A stretch of 64,000 nt of DNA from Paracoccaceae bacterium (lineage in GTDB: Bacteria > Pseudomonadota > Alphaproteobacteria > Rhodobacterales > Rhodobacteraceae): the NCBI GenBank assembly GCA_022824005.1, contig JAJEBG010000007.1, positions 1-64,000 on the forward strand, written 5' to 3'. The position numbers and the translations under genes are program-made. The notes under the pieces were generated by a model. The model searched no databases, was not told the DNA's origin, and worked only from the letters and a program-made list of their open reading frames with translations. Positions 1 to 8,194 of the stretch are shown piece after piece (the stretch's first letter is position 1; every line of letters begins with the position of its first letter).

Positions 1-295
1 CGGCGGAGAGTGACGTTTGAAAGGCAAAACCCGTCATAACCACGGGGTTGTTTCCGGCTCCGGCGAGTCTTCGAAGAGCTTGCTCACGTTGAGCTTGGGA
101 TTGCAGTTCGATTTCACGGTAATCTGAGCCAGACTTGGCTCTCCAAGCTTCGGCACCACTGAATGCACTCTCATTATAGGACTTATCGAATTTACCGGCC
201 AAGTCATAAATTATCGCAGGTTTTGCCATCGCTTGTGTCAGTGATGTGGCAGCTAGTACCAAGAGCACGGCTGCGAACCATTGAAAAATTTTCAT
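1..295 (-). CDS. BMP-family ABC transporter substrate-binding protein, N-terminal part
   Basis: About 98 codons are present; the rest runs off the left edge. The protein opens with a Sec-type signal (MKIFQWFAAVLLVLAATSL...AMA) followed by PAIIYDLAGKFDKSYNESAF, the opening strand typical of the Bmp/PnrA-like family. These are periplasmic or lipid-anchored binding proteins for nucleosides or related solutes. The start is set by a good ribosome binding site (GGAGAGAAGG) directly before the ATG at 295. No lipobox cysteine is visible, so it is probably a soluble periplasmic protein. The IS element lies only about 55 bp upstream and may have cut away its native promoter. The substrate cannot be told from this fragment. 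Confidence 0.8.
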   Translation of the reverse strand, partial: MKIFQWFAAVLLVLAATSLTQAMAKPAIIYDLAGKFDKSYNESAFSGAEAWRAKSGSDYREIELQSQAQREQALRRLAGAGNNPVVMTGFAFQTSLSA

Positions 296-349
296 CCTTC
301 TCTCCCATCAAGTTAAAATTGGCTCACGACATTGAGCCCTTCATCTAAT

Positions 350-2369
350 CGGAACTTCCATCTGATCACCCGCCCCTTTTCTCGTCTAACGCACTGAAAC
401 GCAACGGCTTTCCGCCACCGGAGGTGTAGATTAGCTAGGATTTATTCTTACATAATAAAGCCTTTGACATAACCCTAAAGAAGCATTATATATTAGATTA
501 ACAGGAAGTAAAAACTTACATAAGCAGTATGTCTATCCGAATCGACGTGATCCCCAACCAGTACGGGACCAAGGCCGTCCTCCTCAGGAGGACATGGTGC
601 GAGGGACGGCGCGTGCGCCACAAGACCGTTGCCAACCTCTCCAACCTCGATCCCGCCGTCGTCGACGGGTTCCGCGCTGTGCTCAGGGGCGGGGTCGTCC
701 TCGACAACCCCCGCAAGGCCTTCGCGATCCGCCGGGCCCTGCCGCACGGCCACGCGGCCGCCGTGCTGGGGACGATGAGGCGGCTCGGTTTCAGGCGCCT
801 CATCGGGCGCAGGAAGGAGCGGAGCCGGGACCTCGCTCTCGCCGCGCTCGCCGCAAGAATCATCGACCCGGCCTCCAAACTGGCCACCGCAAGAGCCCTG
901 GATCCGGAGACCGCGTCGACCAGTCTCGGATCCCTGCTCAAGCTCGGCCCCGTCACCGGCAACGAGATGCTCGCTATGCTCGACTGGCTGCTGGAGCGCC
1001 AGCCGTGGATCGAGAGGAGCCTGGCCAACAGGCACCTGAAGGACGGCAACACGCTGATTCTTTATGACGTCTCCTCCAGCTACCTGGAGGGCCGGTGCTG
1101 CCCGCTGGCGGCCTTCGGCCACAACCGCGACGGGAAGAAGGGCAAGATGCAAGTCACCTACGGGCTCCTGTGCGCGGCGGACGGTTGCCCGGTGGCGGTG
1201 GAGGTGTTCGTTGGCAACGCTGGGGACCCGTCCACGGTGGCGGACCAGGTTAACAAGGTCAGAAAGCGCTTCGGCATCGCGCGCGTCGCGCTTGTGGGCG
1301 ACAGGGGCATGCTGACGACGGCGCGGATCCGCAGGGACCTCGAGCCGGCGGGTCTCGACTGGATCTCGGCCCTGAGGACCGGCGATATCCGAAAGCTGCT
1401 GAAGGCCGCCGGCCCGGACGCCCCGGCTCCTCTGGCGCCCGAGGCGCTGGTTCCCGACGCAGTCGCCGAGATCACCGGCCCGGACTTCCCCGGCGAGCGG
1501 CTGATGGTCTGCCTGAATCCGCGGCTGCGCGAGGAACGGCGCCGGAAGCGGGAGAACCTGCTGGAGGCCACGGAGCGGACGCTCGCCAACATCGCGGCCG
1601 CTGCTGCACGCCGGAAGCCGGGGCCAGCGAGGCGCGACCAAGCCATGAAGGCCATCGGGCGGGAGGCGAACCGGCACAAAATGGAGAAGCACTTCGAGAT
1701 CGCGGTCACGGACGACGGCGTCTTCTGGAGCCGGCGGAAGGAGAGGGTCGCAGAAGAGGCCCGGCTCGATGGAATCTACGTGATCCGCACCAGCTTGGAA
1801 TCCGCATCACTGGGCGCGGAAGCCGCGGTGGAGGCGTACAAGTCGCTCGCGAGCGTGGAGCGCGCGTTCCTCACGATGAAGACCTCGCGACTGCGAATCC
1901 GACCTGTGCACGTCTACTCGGAGGACCATGTCCGCGCCCACGTGTTCCTGTGCATGCTTGCGTACCACGTGGAATGGCACATGCGCCAGCGCCTGGCGTC
2001 GATCCTGTTCGAGGACGACGACCGGGAGGGCGCACGGGCGCAGCGAAACTCACCTGTGGAGAAGGCCGAGGTCTCAAAGAGCGCGAAGGCCAAAGCGGAC
2101 ACGAAACGCACCCCCGACGGGCTGCCAGTCCACAGCTTCACGACGCTTCTTTCCGACCTCGGCACGCTGACGCTGAACCATGCCTCCCTTCCCGGACGGC
2201 CCGACAGCCGATTCCTTCTGGCCTCGGAGCCGACCGAACTGCAGGCACGGGCGTTCAAGCTGCTCGGCATGGCCCCGGATCGCGATGCTTACATAAACGT
2301 GACAGTCTGATTCCGGCCGAAATCCCTGTCGCGCATGGGCAAAACCATCTTCCGGTCAATGAAGTTCCG
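350..2369 (+). mobile_element. IS1634-type insertion sequence, apparently intact
   Basis: A single transposase gene fills a GC-rich block set in much AT-richer DNA. A nine-base inverted repeat, CGGAACTTC at 350-358 and its complement at 2361-2369, gives plausible ends and an element of about 2.0 kb. The right end falls exactly where the LytTR reading frame stops resembling its family, which supports the boundary. Flanking bases (CTAAT left, CTTAG right) are similar but not identical, so a clean target duplication is not shown. A related but distinct 3' fragment lies at 29040-29541. Confidence 0.75.
529..2310 (+). CDS. IS1634 family DDE transposase
   Basis: A 593-residue protein of the usual size for this family. 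Recognisable segments are LILYDVSSSYLEG around residues 178-190 (first catalytic Asp region), GDRGMLT around 258-264 (second Asp region), and a C-terminal block with VERAFLTMKTSRLRIRPVHV and HVFLCMLAYHVEWHM that carries the downstream acidic residue. It catalyses cut-and-paste movement of the element. No frameshift or internal stop is seen, so it may be active. Codon use is strongly GC-biased compared with the neighbouring genes, which indicates recent arrival. Long antisense frames inside it are GC-driven shadows. Confidence 0.9.
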   Translation: MSIRIDVIPNQYGTKAVLLRRTWCEGRRVRHKTVANLSNLDPAVVDGFRAVLRGGVVLDNPRKAFAIRRALPHGHAAAVLGTMRRLGFRRLIGRRKERSRDLALAALAARIIDPASKLATARALDPETASTSLGSLLKLGPVTGNEMLAMLDWLLERQPWIERSLANRHLKDGNTLILYDVSSSYLEGRCCPLAAFGHNRDGKKGKMQVTYGLLCAADGCPVAVEVFVGNAGDPSTVADQVNKVRKRFGIARVALVGDRGMLTTARIRRDLEPAGLDWISALRTGDIRKLLKAAGPDAPAPLAPEALVPDAVAEITGPDFPGERLMVCLNPRLREERRRKRENLLEATERTLANIAAAAARRKPGPARRDQAMKAIGREANRHKMEKHFEIAVTDDGVFWSRRKERVAEEARLDGIYVIRTSLESASLGAEAAVEAYKSLASVERAFLTMKTSRLRIRPVHVYSEDHVRAHVFLCMLAYHVEWHMRQRLASILFEDDDREGARAQRNSPVEKAEVSKSAKAKADTKRTPDGLPVHSFTTLLSDLGTLTLNHASLPGRPDSRFLLASEPTELQARAFKLLGMAPDRDAYINVTV

Positions 2370-2960
2370 CTTAGTCGCATCAGGCAGAGTTCTGACCCTA
2401 GGTCTGTACTAACCTCGACATAGTGATCTTGAGCCGTCAACGATAGGACTTGTTTCGCATGCGGAATTTTCTCTAAGCGGTCAAATAAGGCGGGCATTTC
2501 TACTTCGAGAGAGTTGTTAGGCACCGACATGGATCGCTGAACCAAAGCCGACAAGAAGAATATCAACGCCGCACTAGGAAAGCTGTAGGATACCAGTTCA
2601 AAATGACTTGGGTATCTGTCGATTGGGTATAGAAGCAACAAACTCAGCAGCAAGACGATGCAAGCTACTAACACGCCAAAACCTGTGCTGACTACAGTGA
2701 TTAGGGGGATTGTTATTCTTCTCTGATGGCGAATGAGCATATGTAACCACAGAGCAAGCATATAACCACAGAGCAAGCATACTGGTGGTCAAAACGATCA
2801 GTCCCCAGTAAATCAGCCTAAATCCGCTTGGGAGAGCTTCAAGAGTACCAAAGGGTCCGCTCAAAAAGCATACAGCAATCACACCGAAGTTGATCATCCA
2901 AAAAATTGGACGCCTGATCGAACCCAACGCAATCTTGGTTATATCAGCTAGCTTTTTCAT
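2370..2960 (-). pseudogene. membrane-anchored LytTR-domain transcription regulator, doubly disrupted
   Basis: The frame starts at ATG 2960 behind an AGAGAG ribosome binding site and encodes about four membrane segments. These are followed by the opening of a LytTR DNA-binding domain (VLSLTAQDHYVEVSTDLGSE, then LCLMRL). Two lesions are visible. A 19-bp tandem duplication at 2744-2781 shifts the frame after TTSMLALWL, and removing one copy restores a continuous protein. The 3' end is cut at 2369/2370 by the IS1634 element in the middle of the LytTR domain. It stands divergent from the DUF2141/carotenoid oxygenase pair and was probably its regulator. It is almost certainly non-functional now. 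Confidence 0.8.
2744..2781. repeat. 19-bp perfect tandem duplication causing a frameshift
   Basis: The unit TAACCACAGAGCAAGCATA occurs twice back to back (2744-2762 and 2763-2781). Nineteen is not a multiple of three, so the duplication breaks the LytTR gene. With one copy removed the membrane segment reads through as TSMLALWLHMLIRHQRR, which continues into the downstream frame. Confidence 0.95.
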
Positions 2961-2971
2961 TTCTCTCTAAA

Positions 2972-2990
2972 AATTCACGCTTCGTGAATT
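2972..2990. promoter_or_regulatory. palindrome in the LytTR/DUF2141 divergent intergenic region
   Basis: AATTCACG and CGTGAATT are separated by CTT, giving a perfect 8-bp-arm inverted repeat. A further half-site TTCACG occurs at 3005-3010 in TTCACGAAG. The palindrome sits between divergent genes, 12 bp upstream of the LytTR start and about 120 bp upstream of the DUF2141 start. It is a candidate operator. It does not resemble the 9-bp direct repeats reported for several LytTR regulators, so the binding protein is unknown. Confidence 0.45.
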
Positions 2991-3113
2991 CAATAAAGCG
3001 GTTTTTCACGAAGTTTTTCAGTGTTTCGCGCATCTTCCTCGCGGTGCGACTTGATGTATCAGCGTAGTTAGTTACCTCCTCATCTGATATCAACCGAAAG
3101 ATAGGAAAACATA

Positions 3114-3542
3114 ATGAAAACCATCTTATTCATACCAGCGCTGATCTTGACAGTCGGTCTCGCGACGAGCGCAAGTTCAGATACATTGAAACTGATAATC
3201 GAAACTAGAACAGAGGGCGGCAACATTCTGGCAGCCGTATATTCGAGCGCGGATGCCTTTGAGAAGGGACAACCAACCACAAACGCAATTGGTGTGGTTT
3301 CGGATGGCAAATCGGAGTTAGAAATCAGCGATCTTACCCCTGGAACTTATGGCATCGCGTTGTTTCATGACTTGAATGAAAACTGGAAATTGGACCGTAA
3401 TCTTCTTGGTGCGCCGAACGAACCATTCGGTTTTTCGAATAATCCGGTCATCATGTTCTCTGCCCCAAAGTTTGAAGAGTTCACGTTTAAGTTTGATGGG
3501 CAGCCATTAGAACTCGTTATTACACTCAACGGAGGTAATTAA
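3114..3542 (+). CDS. DUF2141 family secreted protein
   Basis: A 142-residue protein with a Sec signal peptide (MKTILFIPALILTVGLATSA, cleavage near residue 22). The mature domain is a small beta-sandwich with typical DUF2141 features: an early GNILAAVYSSADAFEKG segment, LTPGTYGIALFHDLNENWKLD, and GAPNEPFGFSNN. The function of DUF2141 is not established. The stop lies 3 bp before the carotenoid oxygenase start, so the two are almost certainly co-transcribed. The Asp/Asn-rich HDLNENWKLD loop looks like a possible metal-binding loop, but that is inference. Confidence 0.85.
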   Translation: MKTILFIPALILTVGLATSASSDTLKLIIETRTEGGNILAAVYSSADAFEKGQPTTNAIGVVSDGKSELEISDLTPGTYGIALFHDLNENWKLDRNLLGAPNEPFGFSNNPVIMFSAPKFEEFTFKFDGQPLELVITLNGGN

Positions 3543-3545
3543 CAC

Positions 3546-5054
3546 ATGGATCGCAGAACATTTGCTAAAATGCTGACTGGATTGATGACAGCCACTGCTC
3601 TACCTCGCAGTTTACAAGCAGAATCTGTTGTTGGAGATCAAACAGCTTTCATTCAAGCACTTGAAGAAAAGCCTTGGCTGCTCGGGTATCTTGGAACGCG
3701 CGAGACGGAACTTAGAGCCGAATTTCGATTTTTGCACGGTCGCGTCCCACCTGAACTGCAAGGTTACTTTTTCCGAAATGGCCCTGCGATGCATAACATC
3801 GGGTCTGACCGCTTTGGGCATTGGTTTGATGCACCGGGTATGGTCCAGCGTTTTGCATTTGCCGACGGCACAGTATCGCATCACGGGCGACTGGTCGAAA
3901 CAGCAAGGAATGTCGCGGAAGCGAAGGCTGGTAGCATTTTGTATTCTGCCTATGGAACCCATGGACATGGCCTCAAATCAGGTGGATCAGCCGATGGGCA
4001 GAATGTTGGCAATATCAGTTTGGTTCATCACGCAGGTGAACTACTGGCTCTTTGGGAAGGCGGATCGGCACATGTTATTGATTCCGACACTCTGGGAACT
4101 GAGGGGCGGAAAGACTGGTCTTTGGAAACTACGGGGCTTCCTTTTGGGGCTCATCCGCGCATAGATCAAGATGGATCAATGTGGAACATAGGCTATTCCA
4201 CTGATCCAGCGGCGTTGATCCTCTATCATATTTCGCCCGAAGGCCGTTTGGAACAGACGCACATATTGCCGCAAACGGCGACACCGATGATACATGACTT
4301 TATGATCACAGCCTCAAAAATTGTAATCGTTGCTCCACCCTACGCTGCTTTCAATATTGCAAGTGATACCTTCGCTAACAGATTCGAATGGATGGCAAAC
4401 CAGCCCACACAAATATTGGTCATTGATAAGAATGATCTCACCGAAATCTCAATAGTCGAGACTGAACCATTCTGGGTTTTTCACTTTGGTAATGCCTATG
4501 ACATTAATGCAACGGAAATCGGGTTTGATTTTGCACAACACGAAAATCCGAACTTCATTTCCAAGGATGCGTTTGCAGTAATGGACGGAAGTTGGGATGG
4601 AAAATCATCTGCCGCTTCCCGTTACGTTCAAGCTAGGGTCAATCTCGCCAAAAAGTCTGTGAGTTTCCAGAAGGCCCCCGAATTTGGACAAGTGGAGTTC
4701 ATTCAAACCGATAGTCGTGAAAATCTCGCACATCATCGTTTTGTGATCATGCTTGCTGAAACCAGTGGCACAGACATATTCGGGTTCAACCGTCTCCTGT
4801 TGCTTGATCGAAGTTCTGGAAAAATTGCGCACTTTGATGTCGGAGCAACAGAAATTCTAGAGGAACATCTTATTGTACCTAAGTCTGATCGAGAAGGAGA
4901 GTTTTGGATTATCGGCACTGCGCTGGATTGGCAGTCGGGTGCTACAAACCTATCGGTATTTGAAGGCATTAATTTGGCTGGAGGGCCTGTGTTCAAAGCA
5001 GAGTTGGATATTGCGCTGCCCTTAGGCCTTCATGGAACATTTTTACCCACGTGA
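3546..5054 (+). CDS. carotenoid oxygenase (RPE65/CCD) family protein with Tat signal
   Basis: A 502-residue member of the non-heme Fe(II) carotenoid/stilbene cleavage dioxygenase superfamily. The N-terminus MDRRTFAKMLTGLMTATALP fits a twin-arginine signal (RRTFAK, hydrophobic stretch, likely cleavage after LQA), so it is probably exported folded to the periplasm. Family landmarks are present: FRNGP near 76-80 and the four iron-binding histidines, which I place at 203 (GAHPRID), 250 (MIHDF), 313 (VFHFGNAYD) and 496 (GLHGTF). It would cleave a conjugated double bond in an apocarotenoid or stilbene-like substrate; the substrate cannot be read from sequence. It follows the DUF2141 gene after 3 bp. 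Most bacterial family members are cytoplasmic, so the Tat signal is noteworthy. Confidence 0.88.
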   Translation: MDRRTFAKMLTGLMTATALPRSLQAESVVGDQTAFIQALEEKPWLLGYLGTRETELRAEFRFLHGRVPPELQGYFFRNGPAMHNIGSDRFGHWFDAPGMVQRFAFADGTVSHHGRLVETARNVAEAKAGSILYSAYGTHGHGLKSGGSADGQNVGNISLVHHAGELLALWEGGSAHVIDSDTLGTEGRKDWSLETTGLPFGAHPRIDQDGSMWNIGYSTDPAALILYHISPEGRLEQTHILPQTATPMIHDFMITASKIVIVAPPYAAFNIASDTFANRFEWMANQPTQILVIDKNDLTEISIVETEPFWVFHFGNAYDINATEIGFDFAQHENPNFISKDAFAVMDGSWDGKSSAASRYVQARVNLAKKSVSFQKAPEFGQVEFIQTDSRENLAHHRFVIMLAETSGTDIFGFNRLLLLDRSSGKIAHFDVGATEILEEHLIVPKSDREGEFWIIGTALDWQSGATNLSVFEGINLAGGPVFKAELDIALPLGLHGTFLPT

Positions 5055-5395
5055 GTAGCCTCTGACATTCACCCAAATTTCTGCTGAACCTGTAATTGTC
5101 ATAATGTAGAAAACTGACATGATAGGTTGGAGCATACTCGATTTTTATCAATCCTCATGATCTGCTCTGACAACTTCCACCCCATGAAGCTCTTGAACGT
5201 CCTTGCTTGATCGCTGCAAATTTTGTGTTGCGGCGCGTTCGTAACACCATCGTAAAGTTCCACGGGTTGCTTTAACCTCTTAATGGCGACATCAAATGTG
5301 CTTTTTGCCTTCAACTTTCTGATCCCATTTCGAATTATCTTGCGAGAATGTAACGGATCCTAATGGAAAAAACACCAATAGAGAGTTGTGGAAAT
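5055..5395. other. intergenic stretch, no supported gene
   Basis: Between the carotenoid oxygenase stop and the end of the recombinase relic I see only short frames without family resemblance, including a 71-codon minus-strand frame at 5099-5314. No convincing terminator hairpin was found after the oxygenase gene. It is probably decayed DNA belonging to the same old insertion as the recombinase remnant. Confidence 0.5.
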
Positions 5396-5990
5396 CTACA
5401 TTTGCAACAAACCGAGATCGAGTCAGTCTACCGCAATAGCTCTGGGTGTCAAAAGTGGGCCAAAACCATAATTTCCAGCAGTGTCACAAGCTGAGTGTCC
5501 GGTAATCTTATCACTAAACCGCTTTTTGACCATGCTGTCTCTCATGGAACGCTTAATGTCGCTAAGACATATTTCACCAATTTCAGGTTGCTCAATCATT
5601 TCGTCGGTTACACCAGCGGTTTCAAGTATCTGCTTGAACGTGCCTCTCCGTGAATGCACCGCCTTGCGTGAATGATTGGTCAAATTGCGTACACAGGCCA
5701 TCCATCAATCGCTTGCTGGCGTCGTTCTGTGCTTCGACGTTTTGGTCGATTCTGTAGTCGAAAATTCGACCATGGCCGCCAGTGATTAGAGGAGCTATCC
5801 GCGAATGGATCGGAATTACGCGATGGGAACCATCAGTTTTTACAACAATCTCAATTGTCTGGGTAAAGCCAATTTCATATACATGCTGGTTGTGTAGCCC
5901 GGCGAGTTTCGGATCAAACTCAGTGTAGATTTCGTTGGCCGAGGGAACGCGTTTGGTTTTGGCGACTCATGGCTCTGTTGTGCCTGTTGA
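5396..5990 (-). pseudogene. remnant of a phage-type tyrosine recombinase (integrase)
   Basis: Read on the minus strand, one frame gives VVKTDGSHRVIPIHSRIAPL, the beta-strand region before the catalytic His-x-x-Arg of tyrosine recombinases. A second frame continues with HSRRGTFKQILETAGVTDEM (the HxxR region) and later DKITGHSACDTAGNYGFGPL (the GHS box and the segment that carries the catalytic Tyr). A further TGA interrupts the tail, which otherwise reads on as LDLGLLQM to a stop at 5396. A frameshift plus an internal stop make this a pseudogene. It lies about 200 bp from tRNA-Cys, the classic location for an integrase. Further relic sequence may extend to about 6150. Confidence 0.6.
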
Positions 5991-6194
5991 ACGCATCATC
6001 TGCTTTTCTGTAAACTTCCTGAGCGCATCGTAACGCGGAAATAATACTTTCCACCTTTGGCCGAAAGCGGCACGAGAGCTAGAGCGTGATAATCGTATCG
6101 ACTATCCAGTCCAATATAGTCCATCATACCGTTCGAGGTAGGTGGAAATCATTTTTTCAGTGCTTTCAGAGGGTTAATCTTCAAAGAGACTATA

Positions 6195-6268
6195 TGGAGG
6201 CGAGTACCGGATTTGAACCGGTGTACACGGATTTGCAGTCCGCTGCGTAACCACTCCGCCAACTCGCC
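6195..6268 (-). tRNA. tRNA-Cys (anticodon GCA)
   Basis: The minus strand folds as a full cloverleaf. The acceptor GGCGAGT pairs with ACTCGCC, the anticodon arm reads CGGACTGCAAATCCG with anticodon GCA, the T arm is CCGGTTCAAATCCGG, and the discriminator U is followed by an encoded CCA at 6197-6195. It sits between folD and the recombinase relic, and its 3' end faces the relic as expected for a tRNA attachment site. Confidence 0.95.
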
Positions 6269-6421
6269 GAACCCAATTAGTTATTGTTGTCAATCAGATT
6301 GGTCAAGCCATAGGCCAGACTTTCAGCATTTCTGTATCGGTAAATTATTTCAACCCGCTCTCGCGGGCCGCAAAGACAACAAAATTTGATTCGTCCTCTT
6401 TTTAACAAGTGAAGATGGATG

Positions 6422-7318
6422 TCAGAAGGACAAATTGGATGGAATGGTCGTGTCGTTTATTCGGCAACACGCGGTCAATGAATTGATAAGCAGACAGGCA
6501 ATTGTCATCGGACCGACTCCTCCGGGAACGGGAGTGATCGCGGCGGCCAATCTTGCCGCCGTATCGAAGTCAACATCACCCACCAATTTGGTTTTATTTG
6601 AGTTGGGTATGGAGATGCGATTGATTCCAACATCAATAACTGTGGCACCTTGTCTAACCCAATCCCCTTGAATAAAATGCGGCCGACCAACCGCGGCAAC
6701 GAGGATATCGGCGGAAGCGCAGAGGGCGGGAAGGTTTTCGGTGCGACTGTGCGCCACCGAAACGGTACAGTTTTCACGCAGCAACAAACTTGCCATCGGT
6801 TTCCCAACAATATTGGAACGCCCCACCACGACCGCGTGTCGGCCCGAAAGCGAATGGTCGTACACATGGCGCAGCATCAGCAAACAGCCAAGCGGCGTGC
6901 AAGGAACGAGGGCATTCTGTCCGGTGGCGAGAAGACCGGCATTGGTGACCGTAAATCCATCGACATCTTTTTGCGGGTCAATAGCATTGATCACCGCGTT
7001 GGTATCAATATGGGAAGGAAGCGGTAGCTGAACCAAGATGCCATGAACCTTTTCATCCTGATTGAGTTTCGTCACTAGTGAGAGCAATTCATATTGGCTG
7101 ACACTCTCATCCAACTCATGAGTGAACGATGCCATTCCAACTTCAGTCGTCTGTTTCGCCTTGTTGCGCACATAGACTTGGCTGGGCGGATGATGGCCGA
7201 CGAGAATCACTGCGAGTCCGGGCCGCAGATTGCGTTTATGGGTCAATTCCTCAACCGCAACCTTGACTTGCTGCCGCAATCCTGCGGCGAGGGCTTTGCC
7301 GTCAATAATGATAGCCAT
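6422..7318 (-). CDS. folD: bifunctional methylenetetrahydrofolate dehydrogenase / methenyl-THF cyclohydrolase
   Basis: A 298-residue cytoplasmic enzyme interconverting 5,10-methylene-THF, methenyl-THF and 10-formyl-THF. Start [11 protein letters not shown] is chosen at 7318 because it matches the usual FolD N-terminus; an upstream in-frame start would add 19 unrelated residues. Landmarks: [17 protein letters not shown] (contains the catalytic Tyr and Lys), [23 protein letters not shown], the NADP-binding [14 protein letters not shown], and the C-terminal [15 protein letters not shown]. Length is normal for the family. It stands alone on the minus strand, upstream of tRNA-Cys. The C1 units made by the sarcosine oxidase island further along would enter this folate pool, although there is no genetic link. 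Confidence 0.97.
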   Translation of the reverse strand: MAIIIDGKALAAGLRQQVKVAVEELTHKRNLRPGLAVILVGHHPPSQVYVRNKAKQTTEVGMASFTHELDESVSQYELLSLVTKLNQDEKVHGILVQLPLPSHIDTNAVINAIDPQKDVDGFTVTNAGLLATGQNALVPCTPLGCLLMLRHVYDHSLSGRHAVVVGRSNIVGKPMASLLLRENCTVSVAHSRTENLPALCASADILVAAVGRPHFIQGDWVRQGATVIDVGINRISIPNSNKTKLVGDVDFDTAARLAAAITPVPGGVGPMTIACLLINSLTACCRINDTTIPSNLSF

Positions 7319-7516
7319 TTGAGGTTGTCCTATGTCTATGGGCGTCGATAAAAAACTAAGTGACACCTCGTCCATTAATAAAATGAATGAGGGAATCCAC
7401 GTCTATTTTTTACCTTAGAGAACTGAATGTGCCACTCGGCCTCTTTGACCATTTCTGTAAAACACTCTTTGGCAAAAAACGATGGCGACACAATTGAGGA
7501 AAACGAAATCGACTTC

Positions 7517-8125
7517 TTATTCAATATCAGGCTTTTGCCCTTGAAGACGCGGCCAAGGATTTTGAGACGGAATAAAAAGTTGTGCTTTTTCGCCGATGCT
7601 TATTGAACCCTCGCGTTCCACCCAGGCGGTGACACCACGCCTTTGGTGAGCGGCTGATTTGAAGGCATGGCCCTTTCCTTTTTGGTGTTTGTCAATTTCT
7701 TTAGCTGGGAGGTGGCAGGGCAAATTTTCCAAATCAATGGTGATGGTGGCCCCACTCTGAAACTGCAGTCGGGAACTCGGCGGCACAAGAGTGAAATCTG
7801 GAATCCCTCGAATGATGATATTCGCCCCCAAGAGCGAAGGATCCAATCTATCAAGGCCAATGTCTTGACCGATATGAGCGATATCCTCGGCCGACAGAAG
7901 GCTCATCTGCCGAGTATTTCGTATCGGTGTGCCGGATTTGTATAGATGTTTGACACGCGTACATGATGGGCGTTGCAAACCACTATGATCTTCCCCCTCA
8001 ATCCCAGCAAAGGTCAGTTTGACTAATTGTTGAGATATTGATCGGAGCGACTCACTTGAAACCGGCACAACGCCCAGCCACTCAACGACGATATTGTTGA
8101 GACCGCTATTGATGAGCGCCGGCAC
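7517..8125 (-). CDS. MOSC domain-containing protein
   Basis: A 202-residue stand-alone MOSC protein (the domain shared with the C-terminus of molybdenum cofactor sulfurases and with YiiM-type proteins). Typical segments are EGEDHSGLQRPSC near 43-55, GTPIRNTRQMSLLSAEDI near 66-83, LDPSLLGANIIIRGIPDF, and ITIDLENLPCHLP with the conserved cysteine near 136. RRGVTAWVEREG follows. It is inferred to bind or transfer Moco-linked sulfur or to act on molybdoenzyme substrates; no activity can be assigned. The start is a GTG at 8125. It lies 69 bp downstream of the truncated ftsH paralogue on the same strand. Confidence 0.85.
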   Translation of the reverse strand: MPALINSGLNNIVVEWLGVVPVSSESLRSISQQLVKLTFAGIEGEDHSGLQRPSCTRVKHLYKSGTPIRNTRQMSLLSAEDIAHIGQDIGLDRLDPSLLGANIIIRGIPDFTLVPPSSRLQFQSGATITIDLENLPCHLPAKEIDKHQKGKGHAFKSAAHQRRGVTAWVEREGSISIGEKAQLFIPSQNPWPRLQGQKPDIE

Positions 8126-8194
8126 AAGTCGCCATTTCTTGCTTGGTTTTGAGTGGAGTCCCGGTCGCCATCGGCACTTTAGAGAGTTGGGGCG

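Noticed and set aside
493-1692. Minus-strand frame of 399 codons inside the IS1634 element
   Set aside because: Antisense to the intact transposase; repetitive Arg/Pro/Val composition typical of shadow frames.
5099-5314. 71-codon minus-strand frame after the carotenoid oxygenase gene
   Set aside because: No family resemblance, and it lies in a decayed region.
6347-6365. CCCGC-TCTC-GCGGG hairpin between tRNA-Cys and folD
   Set aside because: Short stem with no T-run on either strand; not convincing as a terminator.
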